From: Hydrogenophaga crassostreae
Lineage (GTDB): Bacteria; Pseudomonadota; Gammaproteobacteria; Burkholderiales; Burkholderiaceae_C
DNA length: 64,000 bases
Assembly (NCBI RefSeq): GCF_001761385.1
Contig: NZ_CP017476.1
Span: 3,771,501 to 3,835,500, forward strand
Reading direction: 5' to 3'
In this document: piece by piece, positions 1-8,007 of the stretch
How positions within the stretch are numbered: the stretch's first letter is position 1
Layout of the letters: every line of letters starts with the position of its first letter
Program-made: the position numbers and the translations under genes
The notes under the pieces: model-generated
Database searches by the model: none
What the model was told of the DNA's origin: nothing
Seen by the model: the letters and a program-made list of their open reading frames with translations, nothing else

Positions 1-1
1 C

Positions 2-139
2 GCCGTCAGCACGCTGGGCGAACTGACAGACACCATCGCCGGCGAACAACTCGGCAGCCCGGCCGTGATCGTGATCGGCGACGTGGTGCGCGGTATTGCG
101 GCCGCCAGCCAGCCGCAGGCGTTCTCGAACGCGGCCTGA
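2..139 (+). CDS. C-terminal end of uroporphyrinogen-III C-methyltransferase / siroheme synthase (partial)
   Basis: Only the last 45 codons are present; the gene starts before the window. The reading frame contains SPAVIVIGDVV close to its end, which is the usual C-terminal strand-turn of the SUMT (CobA/CysG) tetrapyrrole methylase fold, and it stops with TGA at 137-139. Members of this family methylate uroporphyrinogen III with S-adenosylmethionine on the way to siroheme, the cofactor of sulfite and nitrite reductases. The call rests on this short tail, so a neighbouring tetrapyrrole methylase of another type is possible. About 80 bases separate it from the next gene on the same strand. Confidence 0.6.
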   Translation, partial: AVSTLGELTDTIAGEQLGSPAVIVIGDVVRGIAAASQPQAFSNAA

Positions 140-218
140 ATGGGGGCGAGCGGCCCCGCCCGCTACACTCCGCGCAATTCAACAAAAGGCGGCCTGAAGC
201 CGCCAGCGGAGGAACCCT

Positions 219-1343
219 GTGCTCGACAAACTCAACGAACTCACCGAAAGCCACGGCGCCCTGCAGCCAGGCAAAGGCATGGTCACCGGTGTGATCGCGC
301 TGGTCCTGGGCATGCTCTGCTTTCTGGGCGTGCTCGCCTTTCACTTCCCCCAGTACCTGACCACGCCCGAGCTGCGCAAGAGTTATGACGTGGACACCAT
401 CCGGCTCGTCATGTTCCTGGCCATGGTGCTCGCCGGCGGCCTGAGCCTGGTCAACATCCTGTTCAACCGCTCGCGCTGGCTGGCCACCGGCGCCTTCCTG
501 CTCGTGGCGCTCACCGCCTTGCTCGGCGGCAGCAAGGTACCCGTGAACGACTTCGCCGACGGCACGCCCTACATCGGCCTCGACTGGTTCATCCTCGATC
601 TGCTGGGCTCGGCGCTGATCTTCATCTTCATTGAAAAGCTGTTCGCGCTGCGCAAGGACCAGCCGGTTTTTCGCCCCGAGTGGCAAACCGATGTGCACCA
701 CTTCATCGTCAACCACATGGTGATCGGCTTCATGCTGCTGGCCACCAACCTGCTGGTGCACAAGCTCTTCGGCTGGGCATCGAGCGATGGCATCCGAGGC
801 TGGTTTGGAGCCTTGCCCTTCTGGGCCGGCCTGCTGCTGATCATTCTGGTGGCCGATCTGGTGCAGTACTGGACCCACCGGGCGTACCACGAAGTGCCCG
901 CGTTGTGGCGCCTGCATGCCGTGCACCACAGCGCCAAACACATGGACTGGATGGCCGGTTCGCGCCAGCACATCCTCGAGATCCTGATCACACGCACCCT
1001 GGTGCTGGCGCCCATCTTCACGCTGGGTTTCTCCAAAGACGTGATCGACGCCTACATCATCGTGGTGGGATTCCAGGCGGTGTTCAACCACGCCAACGTC
1101 AGCGTCCGCCTGGGTCCCCTGCGTTACCTCATCGTCACCCCCAACTTCCACCACTGGCACCACAGCCAGGACCAGGAAGCGCTGGACAAGAACTACTCGG
1201 CCCATTTCGCCTTCATTGATTATCTGTTTGGCACCGCTGTGAAAAGCACCAGACTCTGGCCCGAGCGCTACGGCGTGCTGGGCGACTACGTGCCCAACGG
1301 GTTCTGGAAACAGGTAAAGTTTCCGTTTGTCTGGAAGCCTTGA
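219..1343 (+). CDS. Sterol desaturase / fatty acid hydroxylase family membrane protein
   Basis: This 374-residue protein has several hydrophobic segments (about residues 22-42, 62-80, 87-103, 120-140, 170-188 and 198-215) and the three histidine clusters of the di-iron fatty acid hydroxylase superfamily. These are HRAYH near residue 220, HAVHHSAKH near 233 and HHWHH near 311, expected to hold a cytoplasm-facing di-iron centre that uses O2 to hydroxylate or desaturate a lipid. The substrate cannot be told from sequence. The start is the GTG at 219, chosen because GGAGGA lies five bases upstream (208-213). The stop overlaps the next ATG by one base, so the two genes are probably co-translated. 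Confidence 0.85.
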   Translation: MLDKLNELTESHGALQPGKGMVTGVIALVLGMLCFLGVLAFHFPQYLTTPELRKSYDVDTIRLVMFLAMVLAGGLSLVNILFNRSRWLATGAFLLVALTALLGGSKVPVNDFADGTPYIGLDWFILDLLGSALIFIFIEKLFALRKDQPVFRPEWQTDVHHFIVNHMVIGFMLLATNLLVHKLFGWASSDGIRGWFGALPFWAGLLLIILVADLVQYWTHRAYHEVPALWRLHAVHHSAKHMDWMAGSRQHILEILITRTLVLAPIFTLGFSKDVIDAYIIVVGFQAVFNHANVSVRLGPLRYLIVTPNFHHWHHSQDQEALDKNYSAHFAFIDYLFGTAVKSTRLWPERYGVLGDYVPNGFWKQVKFPFVWKP

Positions 1344-2548
1344 TGGACTTTGATGTTGTTGTGATCGGCGCAGGCGCCGCCGGTTTGTTCTGCGCGGGCG
1401 TGGCCGGCCAGCGCGGCCTCAAGGTGCTGGTGCTGGACCACAGCGAGAAGGTGGCCGAAAAGGTGCGTATTTCCGGCGGTGGCCGCGCCAATTTCACCAA
1501 CCGCGACATCGATGTGCGCCAGCCCCACAAGCACTTCATCAGCGAGAACCCCAACTTCTGCCGCTCGGCGCTCTCGCGCTACACGCCGCAAGACTTCATC
1601 GCGCTGGTGCAGAAACACGGCATCCCGTTCCACGAAAAACACAAAGGCCAACTCTTCTGTGACCGCTCCGCCGAAGACCTGATCAACATGCTCGTGGCCG
1701 AGTGCGACGCCGGCGGCGTTCAGCGCTGGCAACCGTGCGGCGTAAAAGCTGTTCGCGGGGTCGCCGATGGCGCCTATGAACTGGACACCGATCGCGGCAT
1801 GGTCAAAAGCCGCAGCGTGGTAATCGCCACCGGCGGCCTGTCCATTCCCAAAATCGGCGCCACCGACTTCGGGTACCGCATCGCCAAACAATTTGGCCTG
1901 CGATTGGTCGAGCAGCGCCCGGGCCTCGTGCCGCTCACCTTCGACGCCGACGCATGGGCGCCCTACATCCCGCTGGCCGGTTTGTCATTACCGGTCCAGA
2001 TCGAAACCGGCGCCAAGAAGACCCGCATGGCCTTCATGGAAGACCTGCTGTTCACCCACCGAGGCCTCTCAGGCCCGGCCGTCTTGCAGATCTCCAGCTA
2101 CTGGCAGGAGGGCACGCCAATCCGCCTCAACCTGGCGCCCGAGGTGGATCTGCCAGAAGCTTTGACCCAGGCCAAAGCCCGCTCCCGCAAACTCATCGCC
2201 AACGAACTCGCTTCTCTGGTCCCGAGCCGACTGGCCGATGCCTGGACGCAACAAGATGCCGACTGGCAAAAGCCGATCAGCGACGCCAGCGACAAGGCCC
2301 TGGCCCGACTGGCCGAGCGATTCGCCCGCTGGGAAATCACACCCAACGGCAGCGAGGGCTACCGCAAAGCCGAGGTGACCATGGGTGGTGTGGACACCCG
2401 CGACCTGTCGTCCCAAACCATGGAATCCAAGCAACCCGGCCTGTATTTCATCGGCGAAGTGGTGGACGTGACCGGCTGGCTGGGTGGCTACAACTTCCAG
2501 TGGGCCTGGGCCAGCGCCCACGCCTGCGCCAGCGCCCTGCCCGCCTGA
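1343..2548 (+). CDS. NAD(P)/FAD-dependent oxidoreductase of the HI0933/YhiN (BaiN-like) family
   Basis: The 401-residue protein opens with a Rossmann dinucleotide-binding motif (VVVIGAGAAGLFCA) followed by KVRISGGGRANFTN, the signature of HI0933-like flavoproteins. Near the end it has GGVDTRDL, YFIGEVVDVTGWLGGYNFQWAW, matched here in pieces, which is the conserved C-terminal FAD contact of the same family. It should bind FAD in the cytoplasm; the physiological reaction of most members is unknown, although BaiN reduces bile acid intermediates in gut clostridia. The ATG at 1343 overlaps the preceding stop codon (TGATG) and replaces a TTG one codon upstream. It converges with, and abuts, the ArsR-type regulator on the other strand. 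Confidence 0.85.
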   Translation: MDFDVVVIGAGAAGLFCAGVAGQRGLKVLVLDHSEKVAEKVRISGGGRANFTNRDIDVRQPHKHFISENPNFCRSALSRYTPQDFIALVQKHGIPFHEKHKGQLFCDRSAEDLINMLVAECDAGGVQRWQPCGVKAVRGVADGAYELDTDRGMVKSRSVVIATGGLSIPKIGATDFGYRIAKQFGLRLVEQRPGLVPLTFDADAWAPYIPLAGLSLPVQIETGAKKTRMAFMEDLLFTHRGLSGPAVLQISSYWQEGTPIRLNLAPEVDLPEALTQAKARSRKLIANELASLVPSRLADAWTQQDADWQKPISDASDKALARLAERFARWEITPNGSEGYRKAEVTMGGVDTRDLSSQTMESKQPGLYFIGEVVDVTGWLGGYNFQWAWASAHACASALPA

Positions 2549-3262
2549 TCAAGCATCAGTGACTTCGCGCCAGCGCGCGGTGCCCATCCAGTCTCTCAGC
2601 GAGCGAGCGCCAGGCTCCGACACCTGAAGCGCGCGAGTGCCCGGACGGCGCAGCAGCCACCCCTGGGTCAGGCAATGGGAGCAAATCAAGGCACCCAAGC
2701 GCCCGGCCACGTGGCTTCGCCGCTCGCTCCAGTCCAGACAAGGCAGACAAACCGGGCGAGAGGAACGCCCAGCCAGCGCTTGTGCACCCTCTGACACGCC
2801 CAGGCGCTGCAAGGTCTTGTTGAGCCGGTCGCCTGGCAGCACATGTGCATTGTCCTGGAGCACCAACGCAGAAGACGCCACCAGGTGATCGGCCACCGCC
2901 AGCCCCAAGCGCCCCGCCAGGTGGTCATAACAGATCCGAGCCGTGCGCAAGGCCTGATCGCGCGGCCCAGTCTTCACAGGCGAAATGGCCGGCATCGACA
3001 CCTGCATCAGCGTTTCGATCAGCGATGCAACGTCGGGTGAGGCCAGGCGGTAATAACGGTGGCGGCCCTGTTTCGCCACCACCAAAAATCCCGCATCCAG
3101 CAACAGGGCCAGGTGGCGACTGGCCGTGGCGGGAGACACCCCGGCGACCAGCGACAACTCCCGCGCTGTCAAGGCCCGACCATCCATCAGCGCCAACAGC
3201 ATCGCGGTGCGCGCGGGCTCGCCCATGAGCGAGGCGGTGCGGGCAATCTGGTTGGTGTTCAT
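2549..3262 (-). CDS. ArsR-family winged-helix transcriptional regulator
   Basis: The 237-residue protein has an N-terminal winged helix-turn-helix (about residues 8-85) with GEPARTAMLLALMDGRALTA and a recognition region around GVSPATASRHLALL, typical of ArsR-type repressors. The remaining 150 residues are longer than in classic metal sensors. They contain the pair CLPCLDW and, further on, ICSHC, so a ligand or metal site is possible but not proven. The ATG at 3260-3262 begins MNTNQIARTASLMGEPART; longer readings upstream run into the divergent gene. It is transcribed away from the NIPSNAP gene, with a perfect 18-bp palindrome between them, and it probably represses that gene and itself. Confidence 0.8.
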   Translation of the reverse strand: MNTNQIARTASLMGEPARTAMLLALMDGRALTARELSLVAGVSPATASRHLALLLDAGFLVVAKQGRHRYYRLASPDVASLIETLMQVSMPAISPVKTGPRDQALRTARICYDHLAGRLGLAVADHLVASSALVLQDNAHVLPGDRLNKTLQRLGVSEGAQALAGRSSRPVCLPCLDWSERRSHVAGRLGALICSHCLTQGWLLRRPGTRALQVSEPGARSLRDWMGTARWREVTDA

Positions 3263-3295
3263 GGAGCGAGTGTGCCGCAGCACGGACAGGCAACG

Positions 3296-3313
3296 CTTCG
3301 CTGCGCAGCGAAG
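3296..3313. promoter_or_regulatory. 18-bp perfect palindrome, likely ArsR-type operator
   Basis: CTTCGCTGCGCAGCGAAG reads the same on both strands and lies in the 108-bp divergent region between the ArsR-type gene (start 3262) and the NIPSNAP gene (start 3371). Dimeric winged-helix repressors bind such symmetric sites, so this is the best operator candidate. It could alternatively be an RNA hairpin. Confidence 0.55.
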
Positions 3314-3370
3314 TGTTTGCCCGTCAACCCGTGCCATGTTGGAAGCTTCGCACACACCAGGAACCGCGCC

Positions 3371-3745
3371 ATGCAAATCACCTGCTTCATCCGCTACGAA
3401 ATCGATCCATTCCAGCTCGACAACTTCCGCGCCTACGCCGACAACTGGAGCCGCATCATTCCGCGCTGCGGCGGCCATCTGGTGGGCTACTTCCTGCCCC
3501 ACGAAGGCAGCAATTTCGTTGCCTGGTGCCTGATCGCCTTTGACAGCCTGTCGGCCTATGAAACCTACCGCCAACGTTTGCGAGCCGACGCCGACGGGCG
3601 CGCCAATTTCGAATGGGCCCAGACGCAACGCTTCATCCTTCGCGAAGAACGGCAATTCACCCGAACCGTGGACTCGACTTTCGCGCAGCCCGCGCAGCCC
3701 GCGCTGCCAGTGGCGCCAGCGCCTCTGACAAGTCCGACCGAATGA
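3371..3745 (+). CDS. NIPSNAP-family protein
   Basis: The 124-residue protein starts with the ferredoxin-like pattern of NIPSNAP domains (ITCFIRYEIDPFQLDNFRAY, then WSRIIPRCGGHLVGYFLP and the block around WCLIAFDSLSAYETYRQRL). It spans about residues 1-103, followed by a low-complexity Ala/Pro/Gln tail. NIPSNAP proteins are small cytoplasmic dimeric alpha-beta barrels; their bacterial function is not established. The ATG at 3371 gives the complete domain, and upstream in-frame codons overlap the operator region. It is divergent from an ArsR-type regulator, an arrangement common for small stress or detoxification genes, so induction on relief of repression is inferred. Confidence 0.8.
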   Translation: MQITCFIRYEIDPFQLDNFRAYADNWSRIIPRCGGHLVGYFLPHEGSNFVAWCLIAFDSLSAYETYRQRLRADADGRANFEWAQTQRFILREERQFTRTVDSTFAQPAQPALPVAPAPLTSPTE

Positions 3746-3867
3746 AGCTGCGCCGCGCAGCCAGCCGCCGCTTCGACCTGTGGTTTTGATGCGACGAAAG
3801 GGCTTCGCCAACTGGCCAGCAAACGCCTCTGCCCCGCCTATGGATGTGGGGCGCAGCCCCATGCAAC

Positions 3868-3895
3868 TTGCCTTCGGCACTGTGAGGGCTATAAT
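3868..3895 (+). promoter_or_regulatory. Sigma70-type promoter of rpsU
   Basis: TTGCCT at 3868-3873 and a perfect TATAAT at 3890-3895 are separated by 16 bp and lie about 125 bp upstream of rpsU. This is the best consensus promoter seen in the window and implies a leader of about 120 nucleotides. Confidence 0.7.
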
Positions 3896-3909
3896 CCAAG
3901 GCTTTGCTG

Positions 3910-3956
3910 GCAAATCCCCGTCGGCCGATACTAGTTAACAGACGGGGAAACTTTGC
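3910..3956 (+). promoter_or_regulatory. Structured 5' leader hairpin of rpsU
   Basis: In the untranslated leader, TCCCCGTC (3915-3922) pairs perfectly with GACGGGGA (3941-3948) around an 18-base loop. The stem is extended at its base by GCAAA (3910-3914) with TTTGC (3952-3956) after a three-base bulge. The hairpin ends 66 bases before the start codon. There is no U-run after it, so it is not a simple terminator; an autoregulatory S21-binding site or an RNA-stability element is plausible. Confidence 0.55.
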
Positions 3957-4022
3957 GAATACGACGGCTGGGCCCGATCTCCCGGTCATCCTCTTTCCGC
4001 ACAATCTGGAATCTCTTCTTTA

Positions 4023-4235
4023 ATGACGACCATCCGTGTAAAAGACAACGAGCCCTTTGACGTCGCTCTCCGCCGCTTCAAGCGCACCATCGAAAAACTC
4101 GGCCTGCTGACCGACTTGCGTGCCCGCGAGTTCTACGAGAAGCCCACATCCGAGCGCAAGCGCAAGAAGGCTGCCGCCGTCAAGCGCAACTACAAGCGCA
4201 TCCGTGCCATGCAGTTGCCCAAGAAGATGTACTGA
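4023..4235 (+). CDS. rpsU: 30S ribosomal protein S21
   Basis: The 70-residue, strongly basic protein matches bS21 along its whole length (TTIRVKDNEPFDVALRRFKR at the N terminus, then KPTSERKRKKAAAVKRNYKR). It is a late-assembling small-subunit protein near the platform that helps initiation at the anti-Shine-Dalgarno region. The spacer before the ATG has only a weak GGAA, as is usual for genes that control their own translation. It is monocistronic here, with its own promoter, a long hairpin-bearing leader and a terminator directly after. The classical rpsU-dnaG-rpoD order is not kept; the YqeY-type gene often found near rpsU in relatives lies 3.2 kb away. Confidence 0.97.
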   Translation: MTTIRVKDNEPFDVALRRFKRTIEKLGLLTDLRAREFYEKPTSERKRKKAAAVKRNYKRIRAMQLPKKMY

Positions 4236-4256
4236 TCTATCCGGTCGGTTGCTTCG

Positions 4257-4291
4257 AAAAAACCCGCTCGGGACGCCAGGCGGGTTTTTTT
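4257..4291. terminator. Bidirectional Rho-independent terminator between rpsU and lysR
   Basis: AAAAAACCCGC (4257-4267) is the exact reverse complement of GCGGGTTTTTT (4280-4290), with a 12-base loop. A U-tract follows the stem on both strands, so it can stop rpsU from the left and lysR from the right; the TAA stop codon of lysR lies inside it. Confidence 0.9.
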
Positions 4292-5210
4292 ACGCCTGTA
4301 CGCGGGCGGGCAGCCTGGCCTTCAGCGCACGGGCTGCTGCGGCCAACCCTTCCAGCAAGTCCCCACGCAACGGGTGTTCCGAGCGCCATGAAGGCAAAAC
4401 CACGGCCACATGAAACGGAATGCTGACCGACAGCGGGCGCATCACCAGACCCTGGCCGCACAGCGCCAGCGCCGTGAGCGGGTTCACGATCGCCACGCCC
4501 AGGCCCTCGCGCACCAGCGCACAGACCGACACCGCGCTGGGCGACTCGATGCGCAACTGGCGCTGCACGCCTGCGCCATCGAACACCGCGTCGATCTGCT
4601 GGCGGTAAGGGTCGGTCGGCGCCAGGCTCACAAATGCCTGACCGGAAAAATCATGCGGCAACAGCACGCTGCTTGCCGCCAGCGGGTGGTCTTCACGCAA
4701 GACACACACCTCATCCACCTCCAGCAGACTGTGCAGCTCGGTGGCCGCCGGGGCTTCTCGCCGCTCCGTGAGCCCCAGGTCAAACCGCTGCTCGGTGAGC
4801 GCCACTTCCAGGCCAGGCGACTCCTGCGGTGTGATGCTCACGCCCGCTTCCGGCTGAACCAACACAAAGCGCCTTATCGCATCCGGCAAGAGTGCATGGG
4901 CCAGGGCAGGCAGGCAGGCCAGTTGCAACCGCCCCTGGGAAAAATCGCGCAACGAAGCCGCCGTGGCCGCGATGCGCTCCAGCCCCACGAATGACAGCTC
5001 CACCTCTTCCAGCAGCGCCAGCGCACGCACAGTGGGCCTCAGGCGGCCCTTGACGCGCTCGAACAGGGCAATGCCCAGCACCTGCTCCAGTCGCGCCAGT
5101 TCGCGGCTCACGGTGGGTTGCGAGGTGTGCAAAGCCTCAGCGGCGCGGGTCACATGGCCCGCCACCATCACGGCGCGAAACACCTCAATCTGGCGGTGGG
5201 TCAATTGCAT
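4290..5210 (-). CDS. lysR: LysR-type transcriptional regulator of lysA
   Basis: The 306-residue protein is a standard LysR-family regulator. It has an N-terminal winged helix-turn-helix (about residues 3-60: LTHRQIEVFRAVMVAGHVTR, then TSQPTVSRELARLE) and a periplasmic-binding-protein-like effector domain (about 90-295). Start at ATG 5208-5210, because the longer upstream reading runs through the divergent promoter and into lysA. It sits divergently from lysA, exactly as LysR does in enterobacteria, where it activates lysA and responds to diaminopimelate and lysine. That regulatory role is taken from the family and the gene arrangement. The stop codon lies in a shared terminator. Confidence 0.9.
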   Translation of the reverse strand: MQLTHRQIEVFRAVMVAGHVTRAAEALHTSQPTVSRELARLEQVLGIALFERVKGRLRPTVRALALLEEVELSFVGLERIAATAASLRDFSQGRLQLACLPALAHALLPDAIRRFVLVQPEAGVSITPQESPGLEVALTEQRFDLGLTERREAPAATELHSLLEVDEVCVLREDHPLAASSVLLPHDFSGQAFVSLAPTDPYRQQIDAVFDGAGVQRQLRIESPSAVSVCALVREGLGVAIVNPLTALALCGQGLVMRPLSVSIPFHVAVVLPSWRSEHPLRGDLLEGLAAAARALKARLPARVQA

Positions 5211-5279
5211 ATCAAATTTGAATGGATTTAAAACATTAAAGCATTTTTCAATATGGCCACAAGCTGAGATCATCGTGTC
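5211..5279. promoter_or_regulatory. lysR-lysA divergent control region with palindrome
   Basis: The 69-bp intergenic region is much more AT-rich than its surroundings and holds the perfect palindrome TCAAATTTGA at 5212-5221, next to the lysR start. LysR-type proteins bind AT-rich interrupted dyads in such regions. A weak lysA promoter (TTTAAA at 5227-5232, CAATAT at 5249-5254, 16 bp apart) is possible. Confidence 0.5.
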
Positions 5280-6518
5280 ATGAACCCTTTTTCCAGCACC
5301 CTTTTGCGCGACCTCGCCACCGAATACGGCACCCCTTTGTGGGTCTACGATGCCGCCACCATCCGCCAGCGCATCAACGATCTGAAGCGTTTCGACACGG
5401 TGCGCTTTGCCCAGAAGGCCAACTCCAACCTGCATTTGCTGCGCCTGATGCGCGATCAGGGCGTGGTGGTTGACGCGGTTTCGCGCGGTGAAATCGAGCG
5501 TGCCCTTGCGGCCGGGTTCACCGCCGCGCCCAACGCACAAGGTGCCAGCGGTATCGTGTTCACCGCCGACCTGTTTGACCATGCCACGCTGGATACGGTG
5601 GTGCAGCACGCTGTTCCGGTCAACGCAGGCTCCATCGACATGCTCGGCCAGCTCGGCCAGCGCTCCAAAGGCCACCGCGTCTGGCTGCGCATCAACCCGG
5701 GTTTTGGCCATGGCCACAGCAACAAAACCAACACCGGCGGCGAGCACAGCAAGCACGGCATCTGGCACACCGAACTGCCCGCCGCACTGGCGGCCGTAAA
5801 AGAACACGGCTTGCACCTGGTGGGTCTGCACATGCACATCGGCTCAGGCGTCGACTATGGGCACCTTGAAGAGGTCTGCGCCGCCATGGTGACACTGGTG
5901 AAAAACTGCGGCGCCGATCTCGAGGCCATCTCGGCGGGCGGCGGCTTGTCCATTCCCTACCAGGCCGACGAGCCCCATATCGACACCGATCACTATTTCA
6001 GCCTGTGGGACGCCGCGCGCCGCGAAATCGCCAGCCACCTGGGCCACGCCGTGCACCTGGAACTGGAGCCCGGCCGCTACCTCGTGGCGGAAGCGGGTGT
6101 GTTGCTGGCCGAGGTGCGCGCCACCAAATTCCAGGGAGGCCAGCATTTCACCCTGGTAGATGCCGGTTTTTCCGACCTGATGCGCCCTTCCATGTACGGC
6201 GCTTTCCACGGCATGAGCGTGATCCCTGCTGACGACGAAGTGCACCCCAGCCGCGCCACGGTGGTCGCCGGTCCGCTGTGCGAATCAGGCGACGTTTTTA
6301 CGCAAGCCGAAGGCGGCGTGGTCCTCACACGCGAACTGCCCGAAGCCCGGGTGGGCGACCTGCTGGTGCTGCACGATGCAGGCGCCTACGGGGCTTCGAT
6401 GTCGAGCAACTACAACAGCCGCCCGCTCGCCGCCGAAGTGCTGGTAACGGGCAAAACACACCGATTGATTCGCCGCCGCCAGACCATCGAAGAATTGCTG
6501 GCACTGGAAAACGCATGA
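5280..6518 (+). CDS. lysA: Diaminopimelate decarboxylase
   Basis: The 412-residue protein is a fold-type III PLP enzyme that decarboxylates meso-diaminopimelate to L-lysine, the last step of lysine synthesis. The PLP lysine is K46 in RFAQKANSN. GGGLSIPY marks the phosphate-binding region, HMHIGSG the barrel strand, and GPLCESGDVF carries the catalytic cysteine of the dimer partner. DAGAYGASMSSNYN near the C terminus completes the active site. Length and motifs are normal for LysA rather than for ornithine or carboxynorspermidine decarboxylase. It is divergent from lysR, and a DMT-family exporter gene follows 24 bases later on the same strand. Confidence 0.95.
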   Translation: MNPFSSTLLRDLATEYGTPLWVYDAATIRQRINDLKRFDTVRFAQKANSNLHLLRLMRDQGVVVDAVSRGEIERALAAGFTAAPNAQGASGIVFTADLFDHATLDTVVQHAVPVNAGSIDMLGQLGQRSKGHRVWLRINPGFGHGHSNKTNTGGEHSKHGIWHTELPAALAAVKEHGLHLVGLHMHIGSGVDYGHLEEVCAAMVTLVKNCGADLEAISAGGGLSIPYQADEPHIDTDHYFSLWDAARREIASHLGHAVHLELEPGRYLVAEAGVLLAEVRATKFQGGQHFTLVDAGFSDLMRPSMYGAFHGMSVIPADDEVHPSRATVVAGPLCESGDVFTQAEGGVVLTRELPEARVGDLLVLHDAGAYGASMSSNYNSRPLAAEVLVTGKTHRLIRRRQTIEELLALENA

Positions 6519-6542
6519 ACCGCCTCGGTTAGCCCCTCACCC

Positions 6543-7436
6543 ATGCGCCCAGAGTTCATGGCCTTGCTGGCCGCTACCTGCTGGGCGACCGCGAGCACCT
6601 TCTCCGTCGGCCCGACCCAACGCCTGGGCGCCATCGGCTTCAGCCGCCTGCGCATGGCCTTCGCCACGGTGCTGCTGTGGGCCCTGACGCTCGCCAGCGG
6701 CGGATGGCACAGCCTGCACCCCTCCGCCATGGGCTTGCTCGCCCTCTCCGGCCTGATCGGCATCTTCGTCGGTGACACGGCTTTGTTCGCCTGCATGAAC
6801 CGCCTGGGCCCCCGCCGCTCGGGCGTCTTGTTTGCCTGCCACGCCCTGTTTTCCGCCTTGCTGGCCTGGGTCTGGCTCGGCGAGGTGTTGTGGGGCTGGG
6901 CCTTGTTGGGCAGCGCGATGCTGATGGGCGGCGTGATGATCGCCATTCTGTGGGGCAGACGCAGCAACGAGTCCCATATCTGGGAGCAAACGCGCGGAAA
7001 GCTGGCCGTGGGTGTGGGTTTTGGCCTGCTCGCCGCCCTGTGCCAATCGCTGGCCACGCTGATGCTCAAGCCCTTGATGACCACCGGTATCGACCCGATA
7101 GCCGCATCGGCTGTGCGCACCACCCTGGCTTTGGCGGCGCACGGTGCGCTGTGGTTTTCAGGCTGGAAGCCCGCCAGGTCGGGCGGCCCGATCACGCTGC
7201 GCGACGCGGGTCTGGTTTTCATGGGCGCCGCCGTTGCCATGGTGCTGGGCATGACGCTGATATTGAAAGCTTTGCACGAGGGACAGGCCGGTATCGTGGC
7301 CATTTTCTCCTCTGTGTCGCCCATCGTGATCTTGCCCCTGCTGTGGCTCATCTACCGCCGCCGCCCGGCGCTGGGCGCGTGGGTCGGCGCCACCTTGGCG
7401 ATCACGGGAACGGCCCTGATCCTGGGCCATTCCTGA
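6543..7436 (+). CDS. DMT superfamily (EamA) transporter
   Basis: The 297-residue protein has about ten hydrophobic helices arranged as two EamA repeats (about residues 5-135 and 155-295), the mark of drug/metabolite transporters of the inner membrane. Such proteins export amino acids or small metabolites; the substrate is not visible in the sequence. It lies 24 bases after lysA on the same strand and may be co-transcribed, which makes an amino acid exporter a reasonable guess but no more. It converges with the YqeY-type gene, with only seven bases between the two stops. Confidence 0.8.
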   Translation: MRPEFMALLAATCWATASTFSVGPTQRLGAIGFSRLRMAFATVLLWALTLASGGWHSLHPSAMGLLALSGLIGIFVGDTALFACMNRLGPRRSGVLFACHALFSALLAWVWLGEVLWGWALLGSAMLMGGVMIAILWGRRSNESHIWEQTRGKLAVGVGFGLLAALCQSLATLMLKPLMTTGIDPIAASAVRTTLALAAHGALWFSGWKPARSGGPITLRDAGLVFMGAAVAMVLGMTLILKALHEGQAGIVAIFSSVSPIVILPLLWLIYRRRPALGAWVGATLAITGTALILGHS

Positions 7437-7443
7437 AGCGGGT

Positions 7444-7890
7444 TCAGCCGGCCAGAGCCGCCTTCACAGCGGCAGACACCTGGCCCATATCGGCCTTGCC
7501 CGCCAGTTGCGCTTTCACCGCGCCCATGACCTTGCCCATATCGCCAGGGCCCGAAGCGCCCAGCCCGGCCACGATGGACTTGACCGCGGCCGTCACCTCT
7601 TCGGCAGACATGCGCGCCGGCAAATAGGCCTGCAGAACCACCATTTCCGACTTCTCTTTGTCGGCCAGGTCCATGCGATCGGCCTTGGTGAAGGCTTCGA
7701 TGCTGTCCTTGCGTTGCTTGATCAGCTTGTCGACGATGGCCACCACCATGACATCGTCCAGCTCCACGCGGTCGTCCACCTCTTTTTGCTTCATGGCCGC
7801 TGTCAGCAAACGGATGGTGCCCAGGCGCTCGCTGTCTTTGGCGCGCATGGCGGCTTTCATGTCTTCGGTGATTTTTTCTTTGAGGCTCAT
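7444..7890 (-). CDS. GatB/YqeY domain-containing protein
   Basis: The 148-residue protein is a stand-alone YqeY domain over its whole length. It has the N-terminal helix MSLKEKITEDMKAAMRAKDS, ERLGTIRLLTAAMKQKEVD, the central LPARMSAEEV and the glycine-rich GDMGKVMGAVKA block. YqeY is related to the tail domain of GatB, which binds tRNA in the amidotransferase that corrects Glu-tRNA(Gln), but free-standing YqeY has no proven role. The ATG at 7888-7890 gives the normal length; an 11-codon extension is possible. A glnS gene elsewhere in the window charges Gln-tRNA directly. Confidence 0.85.
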   Translation of the reverse strand: MSLKEKITEDMKAAMRAKDSERLGTIRLLTAAMKQKEVDDRVELDDVMVVAIVDKLIKQRKDSIEAFTKADRMDLADKEKSEMVVLQAYLPARMSAEEVTAAVKSIVAGLGASGPGDMGKVMGAVKAQLAGKADMGQVSAAVKAALAG

Positions 7891-8007
7891 GGTGGATTTC
7901 TCAGTGTGTTTGTGGTGAAGCAAAAGCAGTCTGGCGAGCTTGGGGCAATACGGAACAAGTCCCTTGCGGCGAGCGCATCCCTGCTGCGGGAGGTCTGCCG
8001 GGTTGCC

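Noticed and set aside
2549..3913. A 454-codon reading of the ArsR-type gene starting near 3913.
   Set aside because: The extra N-terminal part lies across the divergent NIPSNAP gene and the operator palindrome; the winged-helix begins at 3262.
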